Shown: in pieces, positions 25,632-34,346 of the stretch | Position numbering within the stretch: the stretch's first letter is position 1 | Layout: each line of letters starts with the position of its first letter | Assembly (NCBI GenBank): GCA_037439425.1 | Contig: JBBIWA010000007.1 | Span: forward strand, 1 to 64,000 | Direction: 5' to 3' | DNA: 64,000 bases | Source of the DNA: JBBIWA01 sp037439425 | Lineage (GTDB): Bacteria > Acidobacteriota > Blastocatellia > RBC074 | Made by a program: the position numbers and the translations under genes | Notes under the pieces: model-generated | The model's database searches: none | What the model was told of the DNA's origin: nothing | What the model saw: only the letters and a program-made list of their open reading frames with translations

Positions 25632-28600
25632 ATGCTGCGCAAGACCTACCTCTTATCTCTCTCTCTCTGTTTGCTTTCGCTCAATGCTCCGCCTGGTTCA
25701 GCCGCTGATTTGGATCACGTCGCTTTTGAAGGCTTCGTGACCGATCTAACTGGCCAGGCACTCTTCGGCGCACTCCTGATTGCGCACCATCAAGCCACCG
25801 GACAAGAACGCCGCACCACCAGCGATCGGGAAGGGCGTTATCGCATTGCCGGTCTCCCACCCGGAAGCTACCGGCTGCGCGCCGAGATGAGTGGATTCCG
25901 CGCGGAGACTTACGAAGGAATAAGCGCTGTGGCCGGAATGACCGTGCGCCTTGATTTCCGCCTCGCTGTGGCGCAGATCGAAGCGGAAATCACCATTCCA
26001 GCCGGGAATGATCAAACGCTGGTTGATAGCTCGCGGACAGTCGTCGGCGGAACGATCTCGCAACAGCAAATAGACGAGTTGCCAACCGAAGGCCGGAACA
26101 TCTTCGAGCTGATCTTCACCCTCTCCAGCGTCGCGCCGCCGCCGCTCAGTGACCGCGATCTGGCCGAAGGAGAGACGCAAGATCGCTTTCGCTCGCCGCC
26201 CGAAGAGGCGGGCATCTTTGCTCTGAATGGCGGGCTGCCTTTCTCCAATAACCTCACGATCGAGGGCCTCGACAACAATGATGACCGCGCGGCGCGCGAG
26301 CGGTTTACTCCATCCATTGATGCCATCGAAGAGTTTCAGGTCATCACCAACCAGTTTTCGGCTGAGTACGGCAGAGCTTCTGGCGGACGTGTCAATCTGC
26401 GTCTGCGCGGCGGATCAAATCGGTTTCGCGGGCGCGGCTTCTATTACTTCCGCGATGAGAGTTTGAATGCCAATTCTTTTCGGCGCAACTCAGATCCGGC
26501 GCGTGGCTTCCGGTTGCCATTTCAGAATCACAATGTGGGAGCCAGCCTCGGCGGCCCACTGCTTCGCGAGCGCGCCTTCTTCTTCACCGCCTACGAGTAC
26601 GACAACATCTACGACCGCGCCGATATTGCTGCTCTGCTGCCCATGGCCGCCAATCCGGCTTTCCCTTTGCCGCTACCAAACGGGGCGAACCTGGGCAGCA
26701 GCGCCGTTGACAAGAATGGCCAGCCGGTGATAGTCAACGGCGGCGCAGCGGTCGGGCTTTACGACCTGCGAGTGACGACGCCGCTGGTAGCGCACACTCT
26801 TCAGACGCGCAGCGATGTGAATTTCAACTCGCGGCACAACGCCTTTGCGCTTTTCACGCTGGCGCGCAATCGGGATGAACGCGCTTTCCCTGGTGGGCGC
26901 CGCACGCTCGATACGCTGCGTCGCACCGGTCGCAACAGCCAGTCCATCGCCTTCGGTGACAATCTCACTTTCTCCTCCCGGTTAGTCAATCAGTTGCGCT
27001 TCCAGTTTTCGCGCCTCACGCCAGCTGATGAGCCGCCGAATGCCAACCCGGTAGTGATCATTCGCATTGATGATCCGCGCGACGTGATCGGCGATCCGAA
27101 TGCCAATCCGCTCACGCGCACGGGCAATCTGCTGGCCGGATCGAGCACCATCAGCGGAAGCGACCGGCGCGAAGACCGCTATCAGATCCAGGAGACCTTC
27201 TCACTCATACGCGGCAAGCACACGCTGCGCGCTGGCGGTGATGCGCAAGTGATCCGTTCGCGCTTCGTGGATCTGGAAGACGCTACCGGCACTTTCAATT
27301 TCGCTTCGCCAGCGGATTTTCTGGCTAACAGGCCAGCGCGCTATCGTCACCGCTTCTATACTGAATCGGAGCTGCGTAACACTTACCTGGGGCTGTTTGC
27401 GCAACACGACTGGCGCATCCGGCCCCATCTCACGCTGGCTTTTGGTCTGCGCTGGGACAACGAGACGATCCTGGCTGATCGCAACAACCTGGGCCCGCGC
27501 CTCGCGATTGCCTTCGACCCGCTGAAGACGGGCAAGACAGTAGTGCGCACAGGCTACGGCATCTTTTACAATCGAGCGTTGCTGCGCACGCTTGATGACT
27601 TCGTCCTGACTTCAAGCACCGTATTGGTGGATACTGACAACCCCGCTGCACAGGCGTTGCTGAGTGAGTTGCAATTTCCGCGGGTGCTGGCGGCGAACGA
27701 TCCGCGCATTGCGCAGATGGGCGTGCGCGAAGCTGGTTTTGTGCGCCGCCTCGAAGAAGGCTTTCGCCTTCCTGAAAGTTATCAAGCATCGTTGGGCCTG
27801 GAGCGGGAACTGGGACGGAACTTCAAGCTGGAAGTCAACTATGTGTTCAATCGCGGATTGCATCTGTGGCGGGAATCGAATGCGAATGCGCCGCACCTGC
27901 CTGCCGGATTCAGCAGCTTCACCGAGTACCTGCTTTCGCGCGAGTTTGATAACCGGCGTGATCCGGTGACCAATCAACGACCGATCACCAACACCGGCAA
28001 TGCTGATTTCGTGCGCTTCAATCTGAGCCAGACAAGCAGCGCCACTGTCAGAGAAGGAAATAAGACCATCGTAGTGTTTGGACTCAACCATCAATCCACC
28101 AGCAATGCCTCCAGCGCGCTCAGAGCCGCGCTGGCTGCCATTCGCAATCTGCGGCCCAATCCTCAGCTCACTCAGGTTGAAGAGTTGCAAGCGCGCGGCA
28201 ATAGCTACTATCACGGCCTCAGCATCGAGCTTCACAGCCGCTTCACCAGGCGCGCATTTTTGCGCCTCTCCTACACGTTCAGCAAGCTGATTGATGACGG
28301 CGTGGTCAACACCTCATCGCCGCTGGTGGTGGGAGATTTTCGCCGCGAGCGGGCGCTGAGCTTGCTCGATGCGCGCCATCGCCTGGCAGTAAGCGGAATT
28401 TGGCAATTGCCTGCTCTGCTTGGTCGCCTCCATCTGGCAGGCACGCTCAATATCAGTTCTGCGCGCCCCTTCAACCTCGGCATCGGGGGCAACGACCGCA
28501 ACCTGGATGATGTCAACAATGACCGGCCGAATTTCAGCGGTGATCTCAGTGCGATCCTCTGGCGTAAAAGCGGCGCTCCACTCGATTCAAGTTTAACTGC

Positions 28601-28886
28601 CGCCTTCACGCTTCCCACGATTGGGTCAAGTGGCAACCTGCCCCGTAACGCCGGGCGCGGGCCAGCTTCCTATACGCTCAATTTGCGCCTCTCACGCGAG
28701 TTTCAGCTTGGCGAACGTCGCCGCCTCAGGCCGCAGCTTGAGGTCTTTAATCCATTCAACTCGACGGTCTTCAGCTTCGGAGCCGAATTTGTTGACTTCG
28801 TGCCCTCAAGCTTGAGCAACTTTCTCGTGCCCGCGCGCACACTCAAGCCGCGCACGCTGAGGCTGGGGCTGCGATTTGAGTTCTAA
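25632..28886 (+). CDS. TonB-dependent receptor, Oar-like
   Basis: This outer-membrane protein of about 1,084 residues begins with a signal peptide ending in PPGSAA. A carboxypeptidase-regulatory-like Ig domain follows (about 33-112: FEGFVTDLTGQALFGALLIAHH, then GRYRIAGLPPGSYRLRAEMSGF), and a plug domain at about 130-260 (ISQQQIDELPTEGRNIFELIF, then FSNNLTIEGLDNNDDRA). The rest is a beta-barrel rich in RGGSNRFRGRGFYYFRDESLN-type strands, ending with the typical terminal phenylalanine (LRLGLRFEF). Such Oar-like receptors are greatly expanded in acidobacteria; the substrate is unknown. TGAGGTGACTT precedes the ATG. No TonB/ExbBD genes are nearby. Confidence 0.88.
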   Translation: MLRKTYLLSLSLCLLSLNAPPGSAADLDHVAFEGFVTDLTGQALFGALLIAHHQATGQERRTTSDREGRYRIAGLPPGSYRLRAEMSGFRAETYEGISAVAGMTVRLDFRLAVAQIEAEITIPAGNDQTLVDSSRTVVGGTISQQQIDELPTEGRNIFELIFTLSSVAPPPLSDRDLAEGETQDRFRSPPEEAGIFALNGGLPFSNNLTIEGLDNNDDRAARERFTPSIDAIEEFQVITNQFSAEYGRASGGRVNLRLRGGSNRFRGRGFYYFRDESLNANSFRRNSDPARGFRLPFQNHNVGASLGGPLLRERAFFFTAYEYDNIYDRADIAALLPMAANPAFPLPLPNGANLGSSAVDKNGQPVIVNGGAAVGLYDLRVTTPLVAHTLQTRSDVNFNSRHNAFALFTLARNRDERAFPGGRRTLDTLRRTGRNSQSIAFGDNLTFSSRLVNQLRFQFSRLTPADEPPNANPVVIIRIDDPRDVIGDPNANPLTRTGNLLAGSSTISGSDRREDRYQIQETFSLIRGKHTLRAGGDAQVIRSRFVDLEDATGTFNFASPADFLANRPARYRHRFYTESELRNTYLGLFAQHDWRIRPHLTLAFGLRWDNETILADRNNLGPRLAIAFDPLKTGKTVVRTGYGIFYNRALLRTLDDFVLTSSTVLVDTDNPAAQALLSELQFPRVLAANDPRIAQMGVREAGFVRRLEEGFRLPESYQASLGLERELGRNFKLEVNYVFNRGLHLWRESNANAPHLPAGFSSFTEYLLSREFDNRRDPVTNQRPITNTGNADFVRFNLSQTSSATVREGNKTIVVFGLNHQSTSNASSALRAALAAIRNLRPNPQLTQVEELQARGNSYYHGLSIELHSRFTRRAFLRLSYTFSKLIDDGVVNTSSPLVVGDFRRERALSLLDARHRLAVSGIWQLPALLGRLHLAGTLNISSARPFNLGIGGNDRNLDDVNNDRPNFSGDLSAILWRKSGAPLDSSLTAAFTLPTIGSSGNLPRNAGRGPASYTLNLRLSREFQLGERRRLRPQLEVFNPFNSTVFSFGAEFVDFVPSSLSNFLVPARTLKPRTLRLGLRFEF

Positions 28887-28920
28887 TTTACAGCGCCACC
28901 ATAGTTGCCCTGGCATTTAG

Positions 28921-29076
28921 CAGCATAAAGCCCGAGGTGGAGGAGAGTTCGCCCCAAATCATCCCAGCCTGATTTTGCAAATAAAGCCTGGGATGAAACC
29001 CCAGGCTTTATGCTGTCGCCGGCTTAGCAAATCTGCAATTCGTAATCCGCCTAGTTTCGCCCCAGGCTTTATGCTG
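28921..29076. repeat. Dispersed hairpin repeat cluster with terminator-like stem
   Basis: The string CCCCAGGCTTTATGCTG occurs at 28999-29015 and 29060-29076. An inverted form (CAGCATAAAGCCCGAGG) is at 28921-28937. A perfect 12-base stem ATAAAGCCTGGG/CCCAGGCTTTAT lies at 28981-29011 with a seven-base loop. It sits between the receptor and the Uma2 gene and may terminate transcription. Confidence 0.7.
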
Positions 29077-29165
29077 CTGCGACCCGACTTGACTCGGCTG
29101 TTGCGCGGCGCATACACTACGCTCGTTGTTGCCCACCATCCGGGCCACTCACGGAGGAATCGGCG

Positions 29166-29990
29166 ATGTCTCGACCCTTGACTGAAACTCCCTACACCAT
29201 CGATGCGGAAGTGCTGCGCGATTTCGAGCAGGCCGTTGCTAACCTGGTCACGGAGGACGAGGAACCAGTGGACAATCTCTATGCGGAAAAACAGCAGGCA
29301 TTGCTGAAGCGTGCCCTCTACAGTTCGTGGCGACCACAGCCCAGCGAGGACAACCCGCAAACCCCACGCCCGTTTCTGGCAGCAGTGAATGTCGGAATTT
29401 TCTTCTCGCCCTATCGCCCGCCGCTGGTGCCGGACCTGCTGCTCAGTCTGGATGTGCAAACTGCCACTGACCTCTCGGCCAAGGAGCATCGTTCCTACTT
29501 CATCTGGGAGTTCGGCAAACCTCCGGAAGTCGTCGTTGAGATCGTCTCGAATCGCGAAGGCCATGAACTGGACAGCAAGTTACGCGATTATGCCCGCTTG
29601 GGCGTCGAGTATTACGTAGTCTACGATCCTTGGCGCTTGCTAAGCGAGGACGTGCTGCGTGTGTATGAACCCGGCTTTGGCCGGCGCTATCGCCTGCGCC
29701 CAGACACGGCCTTGCCGGACGTTGGCTTGCAACTGACCTTGTGGACGGGCAGATTTGAAGGCCAGATGGAGAGCTGGTTGCGCTGGTGCGACGCTGACGG
29801 CAATCTGCTCCTGACGGGCGAGGAACGTGCTGCGCAGGAAGCGGCCCGCGCCGAACGCGAGGCCGAACGTGCCAAACGCGAAGCCGAACGCGCCGAACGC
29901 GAAGCCGCTGCCCGGAAAGAGGCCGAAGCTGAAGTCGAACGGTTGCGTGCTGAACTCGCGCGCTTGCGCCCGCCGCAGGCGCTGAACTGA
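29166..29990 (+). CDS. Uma2-family nuclease-like protein with charged coiled coil
   Basis: This 274-residue protein contains the Uma2 (DUF820) PD-(D/E)xK fold: PDLLLSLDV, then EVVVEIVSNREGHELDSKLRDYARLGVEYYVVYDPW. The aspartate of PD, the glutamate of E-I-V-S and the lysine of SKLRDY are candidate catalytic residues. The last 65 residues are a highly charged Ala/Arg/Glu-rich coiled coil with heptad-like AEREAERAKREAER repeats. A GGAGGAATCGGCG site precedes the ATG. Such genes are numerous in cyanobacteria and acidobacteria; their biological role is not settled. It stands alone, with no obvious operon. Confidence 0.85.
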   Translation: MSRPLTETPYTIDAEVLRDFEQAVANLVTEDEEPVDNLYAEKQQALLKRALYSSWRPQPSEDNPQTPRPFLAAVNVGIFFSPYRPPLVPDLLLSLDVQTATDLSAKEHRSYFIWEFGKPPEVVVEIVSNREGHELDSKLRDYARLGVEYYVVYDPWRLLSEDVLRVYEPGFGRRYRLRPDTALPDVGLQLTLWTGRFEGQMESWLRWCDADGNLLLTGEERAAQEAARAEREAERAKREAERAEREAAARKEAEAEVERLRAELARLRPPQALN

Positions 29991-30200
29991 GGTGCGCCTG
30001 GTTAGGCGATGAGCAAAGAAAGTAGTTTTTCTCGCCGGGCAATTCATTTTCTCTCCGTTTTGTTCTGCAGTTGCATTGCTTCCAGCACCTATGGGGGTGA
30101 TAGCCGGAGTGTGACAGGCTGATACGGAGGCCAGGGTAGTAGGAATTGTGCTTGTTGGCCAGGAGACAGTGTTTTGGCAAGGCGGCTCCAGTGGGGGGGG

Positions 30201-31175
30201 TCAAGGTCGCTTGCGCCTCACCTGATAAATCGGCGCTGGCAACCGCTCACTGGTAGTCACCACCGATTTGCCGTCAATCGTGTAAGCGATAGCTTCGCCT
30301 TGCCGTTCAATCGGCATGTGCACCAGCCCCAGATCGGAATCGAAGATCGTCTCGAAGGTGTGGGCTGCGGCGCGGCGCAGCTCAACGGCGCTGAAGTAGG
30401 TGCGGATCACTACCCGACTTCCGTCGGGCGATGTCGCCGCTCCGGTGACCAATCGCAGCCGCGCGATTTCGCCAATGTTGCGGCCTTTGACCGGTTCAAG
30501 TGTGACTCTCCAGCCGGCGCGCAGCGGCAGCGGGAAGCGATAGACGCCACAGTCCTGGCGCTGCGTTTTGGTAATGAGGTAGATGCGCCCGCTTTGCGGA
30601 TCAACGAAGATCGCTTCCGCATTGTGGCGTCCATCTGGATAACGGAACGGAAAAGCTTCAGCCGGCTCAGTCGAGCCTGATTTGATGCCGCGGGAAAGAT
30701 CGGGCTCCTTGACGCGATAAATCACCAACTCGTCGCGCGAACGGTCATTGTCCCCAATGTCTGCGATGTAAAGCGCCGCCGCGCCATCGCGGCCAGGCCC
30801 GCTGCCAATGTCTTCCCAATCCCGATTCTGCGCTCCGGTCACATCGAAAGCGGCAAGCAATTTCCCCTGTGAGCTGATGGCATATATCCGCGCAGCACCG
30901 CCGCCGTCATTGTGGACCCACCAGACATTGGCGGCCGTGCGGCTCGCCGTGATCCCAGAGACTTCCGCAATCGCAGGATCAACGATCTTTCCGATCTGTT
31001 GCGGTTCGCCATACTCCTCTGGCTCAGAAGGGCCAGTCGCCGCAATCTCAGACCACTCCCTGGCCGGAGCGCTATTGTTGGGAAGCGAGGTGGAAGCTTT
31101 ATGATCTCGCCACAAGTCGCAAGCGGAGAGAAGCCATAAGGTAAGTGTGATCGTCAGCCAGACTAGCGTTCTCAT
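30201..31175 (-). CDS. Lipoprotein with beta-propeller-like repeats
   Basis: This protein of about 324 residues begins with a lipoprotein signal (LVWLTITLTLWLLSAC; cysteine at about 19) and is probably anchored to the outer or inner membrane. The rest is beta-rich, with repeated blades of the type IYAISSQGKLLAAFDVTGAQNRDWEDI and VSGITASRTAANVWWVHNDGG. I chose the ATG at 31175 because it starts the signal peptide; the longer frame to 31238 adds a non-matching N-terminus. It lies between the Uma2 gene and rlmN and is transcribed divergently from rlmN. Function is unknown; the SGITASRTA...VWWVHND pattern resembles secreted WD40/NHL-like proteins. Confidence 0.6.
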   Translation of the reverse strand: MRTLVWLTITLTLWLLSACDLWRDHKASTSLPNNSAPAREWSEIAATGPSEPEEYGEPQQIGKIVDPAIAEVSGITASRTAANVWWVHNDGGGAARIYAISSQGKLLAAFDVTGAQNRDWEDIGSGPGRDGAAALYIADIGDNDRSRDELVIYRVKEPDLSRGIKSGSTEPAEAFPFRYPDGRHNAEAIFVDPQSGRIYLITKTQRQDCGVYRFPLPLRAGWRVTLEPVKGRNIGEIARLRLVTGAATSPDGSRVVIRTYFSAVELRRAAAHTFETIFDSDLGLVHMPIERQGEAIAYTIDGKSVVTTSERLPAPIYQVRRKRP

Positions 31176-31283
31176 CCAGCCTATGATTACATCCCGGCCG
31201 ATTTGGTTCAAGCGGAAAATCTCTGGGGCACTGCCCATCGGCTGGCTACAGGTTTCACCATCAGTAGGCTAAAATTGGAGCCT

Positions 31284-32354
31284 ATGGAGCTACTGTTAGG
31301 CAAAACTGAAGCTGAACTGATCGAGTTGGCGCGCGCGCGCGGGGAAGCGCCGTTTCGCGGTAAGCAACTTTACCAGGCTATCTATCGCCGCCGCCTGCTC
31401 GATTACGCTCAGATGACCGAGCTGACCAGGTCATGGCGCGAGAAGCTCAGCCTCACAGATCCGATCACTGAAACGAGGATCGCTGCCGTCTTCTGCTCGG
31501 CGGATGGGACGCGCCGCTACTTGCTGCGCCTCGGCGATGGCAAAGAAGTTGAAGCGGTCTTCATTCCTGAAGAGCGGCGGGACACAATCTGCCTCAGCTG
31601 CCAGGTGGGTTGTCCGGTCGGTTGTACCTTCTGTATGACGGCGCAGCTTGGAATCAGGCGCAATATGACTGCTGGCGAGATCATCTCGCAGGTGATCCTC
31701 GTACTCAACGAAGTCTATGGCACAGGTGCTCAAATGCCCCACGGAACCAATCTGGTCTTTATGGGCATGGGTGAAGGCTTACTCAACTACGATGAAGTGA
31801 TCAAAGCGATTCGGATCATGGCCGATGCCAAAGGGCTGGGGATCAGTCCCAGGCGCATGACGCTTTCGACTTCAGGCATCGTGCCGCGCATTTATCAACT
31901 GGCGAAAGAGCCGGTACGCCCGCGCCTGGCGGTTTCGCTCTCGGCCACCACCGATGAGTTGCGCAGCGAATTGATCCCACTTAATCGCCGTTATCCGCTT
32001 GCGGAACTGATGCAAGCGTGCCGCGAATATCCGCTGCGCGATCGCGAGCGGCTGAGTTTCGAGTACGTCATGCTCGATGGCCTCAATGATACGGACGAAG
32101 ATGCGCGCCGTCTTGCTAAACTGCTTCAGGGGATACGCGCTAAGGTCAACCTGATTCCGCATAATCCAGCGCCGGAGTTACCTTATCGGTCTTCGCCGCT
32201 GGAACGCATTCTTCGCTTCCAGCAGATTCTGGTTGCTCGGAATGTGCCCACTTTCATTCGGCGTCCGCGCGGGCAAGACATTTCGGCAGCGTGTGGGCAG
32301 TTGGCGGCGCGACACGAGGATCAGACTTCAGGGATCAGACCAATTGGGAAGTGA
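31284..32354 (+). CDS. rlmN: Dual-specificity RNA methyltransferase RlmN
   Basis: This radical-SAM enzyme methylates C2 of adenosine 2503 in 23S rRNA and A37 of some tRNAs. The iron-sulfur cluster motif C-x3-C-x2-C is visible at C110, C114 and C117 (GCPVGCTFC). MGMGEGLLNYDEV follows, then LSTSGIVPRIYQLA, and the C-terminal region ends with VPTFIRRPRGQDISAACGQLA, which holds the catalytic methyl-carrying cysteine. At 356 residues the size fits. The start is the ATG at 31284 with GGAG just upstream; the longer frame from 31203 is not supported. It is followed by nadB with a repeat spacer between. Confidence 0.93.
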   Translation: MELLLGKTEAELIELARARGEAPFRGKQLYQAIYRRRLLDYAQMTELTRSWREKLSLTDPITETRIAAVFCSADGTRRYLLRLGDGKEVEAVFIPEERRDTICLSCQVGCPVGCTFCMTAQLGIRRNMTAGEIISQVILVLNEVYGTGAQMPHGTNLVFMGMGEGLLNYDEVIKAIRIMADAKGLGISPRRMTLSTSGIVPRIYQLAKEPVRPRLAVSLSATTDELRSELIPLNRRYPLAELMQACREYPLRDRERLSFEYVMLDGLNDTDEDARRLAKLLQGIRAKVNLIPHNPAPELPYRSSPLERILRFQQILVARNVPTFIRRPRGQDISAACGQLAARHEDQTSGIRPIGK

Positions 32355-32410
32355 AGGGGTAAAGGGATGAGGTGATGAAAGGATCTGAGGTCTGAGGTTT
32401 GAGGTCTGAA

Positions 32411-33973
32411 ATGGTTGCATCACCTGATTTCATTGTCATTGGCAGCGGCGTGGCCGGATTGCGCGCAGCGATAGAGCTGGCGCGCGGCGGGCGCGTTGTC
32501 GTGCTGACCAAAGATCGCCTGGACGAATCGAATACCGAGTATGCACAGGGCGGCGTGGCCGTTGCGCTCTCGGATGATGACGAGATCGAGCTGCACTTTG
32601 AAGACACAATTAACGCGGGCGCGGGGCTGTGCGATGAAAAAGCTGTGCGCGTGCTGGTGGAAGAAGGGCCGCGCTATATTACCGAGTTGATCGCCTGGGG
32701 CGCGCAGTTCGACCGCGAAGGCACGAAGCTGGCTTTCACCCGCGAGGCCGCGCACTCGCGCCGCCGCGTCCTGCACGCGCAGGGTGATTCGACCGGGCGC
32801 GAAATCGTGCGCACATTGCTGGCTCGCGCCAGGCAAGAGCCGGAGATACATCTTCTCGCTCACGCGGAAACGCTGGGGCTGCTGGTTGAAGATGGCCGCT
32901 GCGTGGGGGTGCAGTACATTGACCCGAACGAAAGCGTGCTCCGCGAAATGCGGGCGCGCGCCCTCGTGCTGGCGACTGGCGGCGCAGGACAGCTCTACGC
33001 GCAGACGACCAACCCAGACGTCGCCACGGGCGATGGGATCGCGATGGCTTATGCGGCCGGAGCAATGGTGTGTGATCTGGAGTTCGTTCAGTTTCACCCG
33101 ACGGCACTGGCGGTGCCCGGCGCGCCACGCTTCCTGCTCTCCGAAGCGATGCGCGGCGAAGGCGGTCGCTTGCGCAATGAATTTGGCGAAGCCTTCATGT
33201 CGCGTTACGATGAGCGCGCCGAACTGGCGCCGCGCGATGTAGTCTCGCGTGCCATCGTGGCGGAGCTGAAGCGGACTGGCACGCGCCGAGTCTATCTCGA
33301 TCTCACCCATCTGAAGAGCACTTTTCTGCGTGAACGCTTCCCGAAGATTCACCTCACCTGCTTGCGCTACGAGTTAGACATCACCAAAGACCTGCTTCCC
33401 GTCAGCCCGGCAGCCCACTACCTCATGGGCGGCGTGCGCACCGATACTGAAGGGCGAACGACGCTGGCCGGGCTTTATGCTGCGGGAGAAGTCGCCTGCA
33501 CCGGGGTTCACGGCGCGAATCGGCTGGCCAGCAATTCACTACTTGAAGGTCTGGTCTTCGGCGCGCGCGCTGGCGCAGCCGTGTTGGCCGATAAGAATGA
33601 TGCTCCCCCGCTCGAAAAGGAATCCGCCGAAGTGGCCGTCACGATGCCAGATTGGATGCTTGATGCGCGAGCGCGCCTGCGAGTGCAGGAGATAATGTGG
33701 CAGCAGGTCGGGTTGATCCGTCACGGCGATGGCCTGCAGGCTGCCCTTGAGGAGCTCACCCGCCTGGTTGAGAGTGCAGTCAACCAGCGCACCCGCAACT
33801 TTGCGCTGCTCGCGCGCCTGATCACTGAAGCCGCGCTGTGGCGCAAAGAAAGCCGCGGCAGCCATTATCGCGCAGATTTCCCTCAACGCGACGATGATCG
33901 CTGGCGCGTGCATTCAGCTCAACGCTCAGGCTACTCGATCACTTCACTGGAGCGCATCAGCCAAGTTCGCTGA
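32411..33973 (+). CDS. nadB: L-aspartate oxidase
   Basis: This enzyme oxidises L-aspartate to iminoaspartate in the first step of de novo NAD synthesis. The 520-residue protein begins with the FAD-binding glycine motif IGSGVAGLRAAIELA. It then has the substrate-binding segment EYAQGGVAVAL, the second FAD segment LATGGAGQLYAQTTNPDVATGDGIAMAYAAGA, the HPTAL-type motif EFVQFHPTALAVPG and the GANRLASNSLLEGLVFG segment common to the succinate dehydrogenase/aspartate oxidase flavoproteins. The ATG at 32411 lies at the end of a repeat spacer with no strong ribosome site. nadA and nadC are not seen nearby. Confidence 0.92.
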   Translation: MVASPDFIVIGSGVAGLRAAIELARGGRVVVLTKDRLDESNTEYAQGGVAVALSDDDEIELHFEDTINAGAGLCDEKAVRVLVEEGPRYITELIAWGAQFDREGTKLAFTREAAHSRRRVLHAQGDSTGREIVRTLLARARQEPEIHLLAHAETLGLLVEDGRCVGVQYIDPNESVLREMRARALVLATGGAGQLYAQTTNPDVATGDGIAMAYAAGAMVCDLEFVQFHPTALAVPGAPRFLLSEAMRGEGGRLRNEFGEAFMSRYDERAELAPRDVVSRAIVAELKRTGTRRVYLDLTHLKSTFLRERFPKIHLTCLRYELDITKDLLPVSPAAHYLMGGVRTDTEGRTTLAGLYAAGEVACTGVHGANRLASNSLLEGLVFGARAGAAVLADKNDAPPLEKESAEVAVTMPDWMLDARARLRVQEIMWQQVGLIRHGDGLQAALEELTRLVESAVNQRTRNFALLARLITEAALWRKESRGSHYRADFPQRDDDRWRVHSAQRSGYSITSLERISQVR

Positions 33974-34346
33974 GCGTAGCACAGCCAGGGCAGCGGGGTG
34001 CGAAGATGAGCAGGCAAAGATGCCAAAAATTGACGGGCCCATGACGTTTTCTGGCCCGTGTTATGCCGAACCTCTTATCTGTTTGTGATATTTTCTTGTC
34101 ACCTCACTCCACGGCTGTGCCGCCCCTCTTCACCTCGCTTCCTAGATCTCTCACTAACTATTAGCGATAGCATCAGCTCTGCCGCCTCTTTACCAATCTC
34201 TGCGCCAGAAGATTAGTGCCTGGAACGATTCTTGCTGACTTCAGCCCGGAGTTTTACAGCTCTTCGAGGCGCGCCCCGCCAGAGCACATCTCCAGTGAAA
34301 TTTGAAATTGGGGAAATGATTAAGGATAACCACTAGGGGAAATTGT
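33974..34346. other. Intergenic gap after nadB
   Basis: No gene is supported here. A weak hairpin ACGGGCC/GGCCCGT lies shortly after the nadB stop (about 34032-34058) and could end its transcript. The ATG at 34347 is preceded by AGGGGAAATTGT. Confidence 0.4.

Noticed and set aside
29500..30204. Long minus-strand frame antisense to the Uma2 gene
   Set aside because: Shadow of the charged coiled coil; the plus-strand gene is clearly real.
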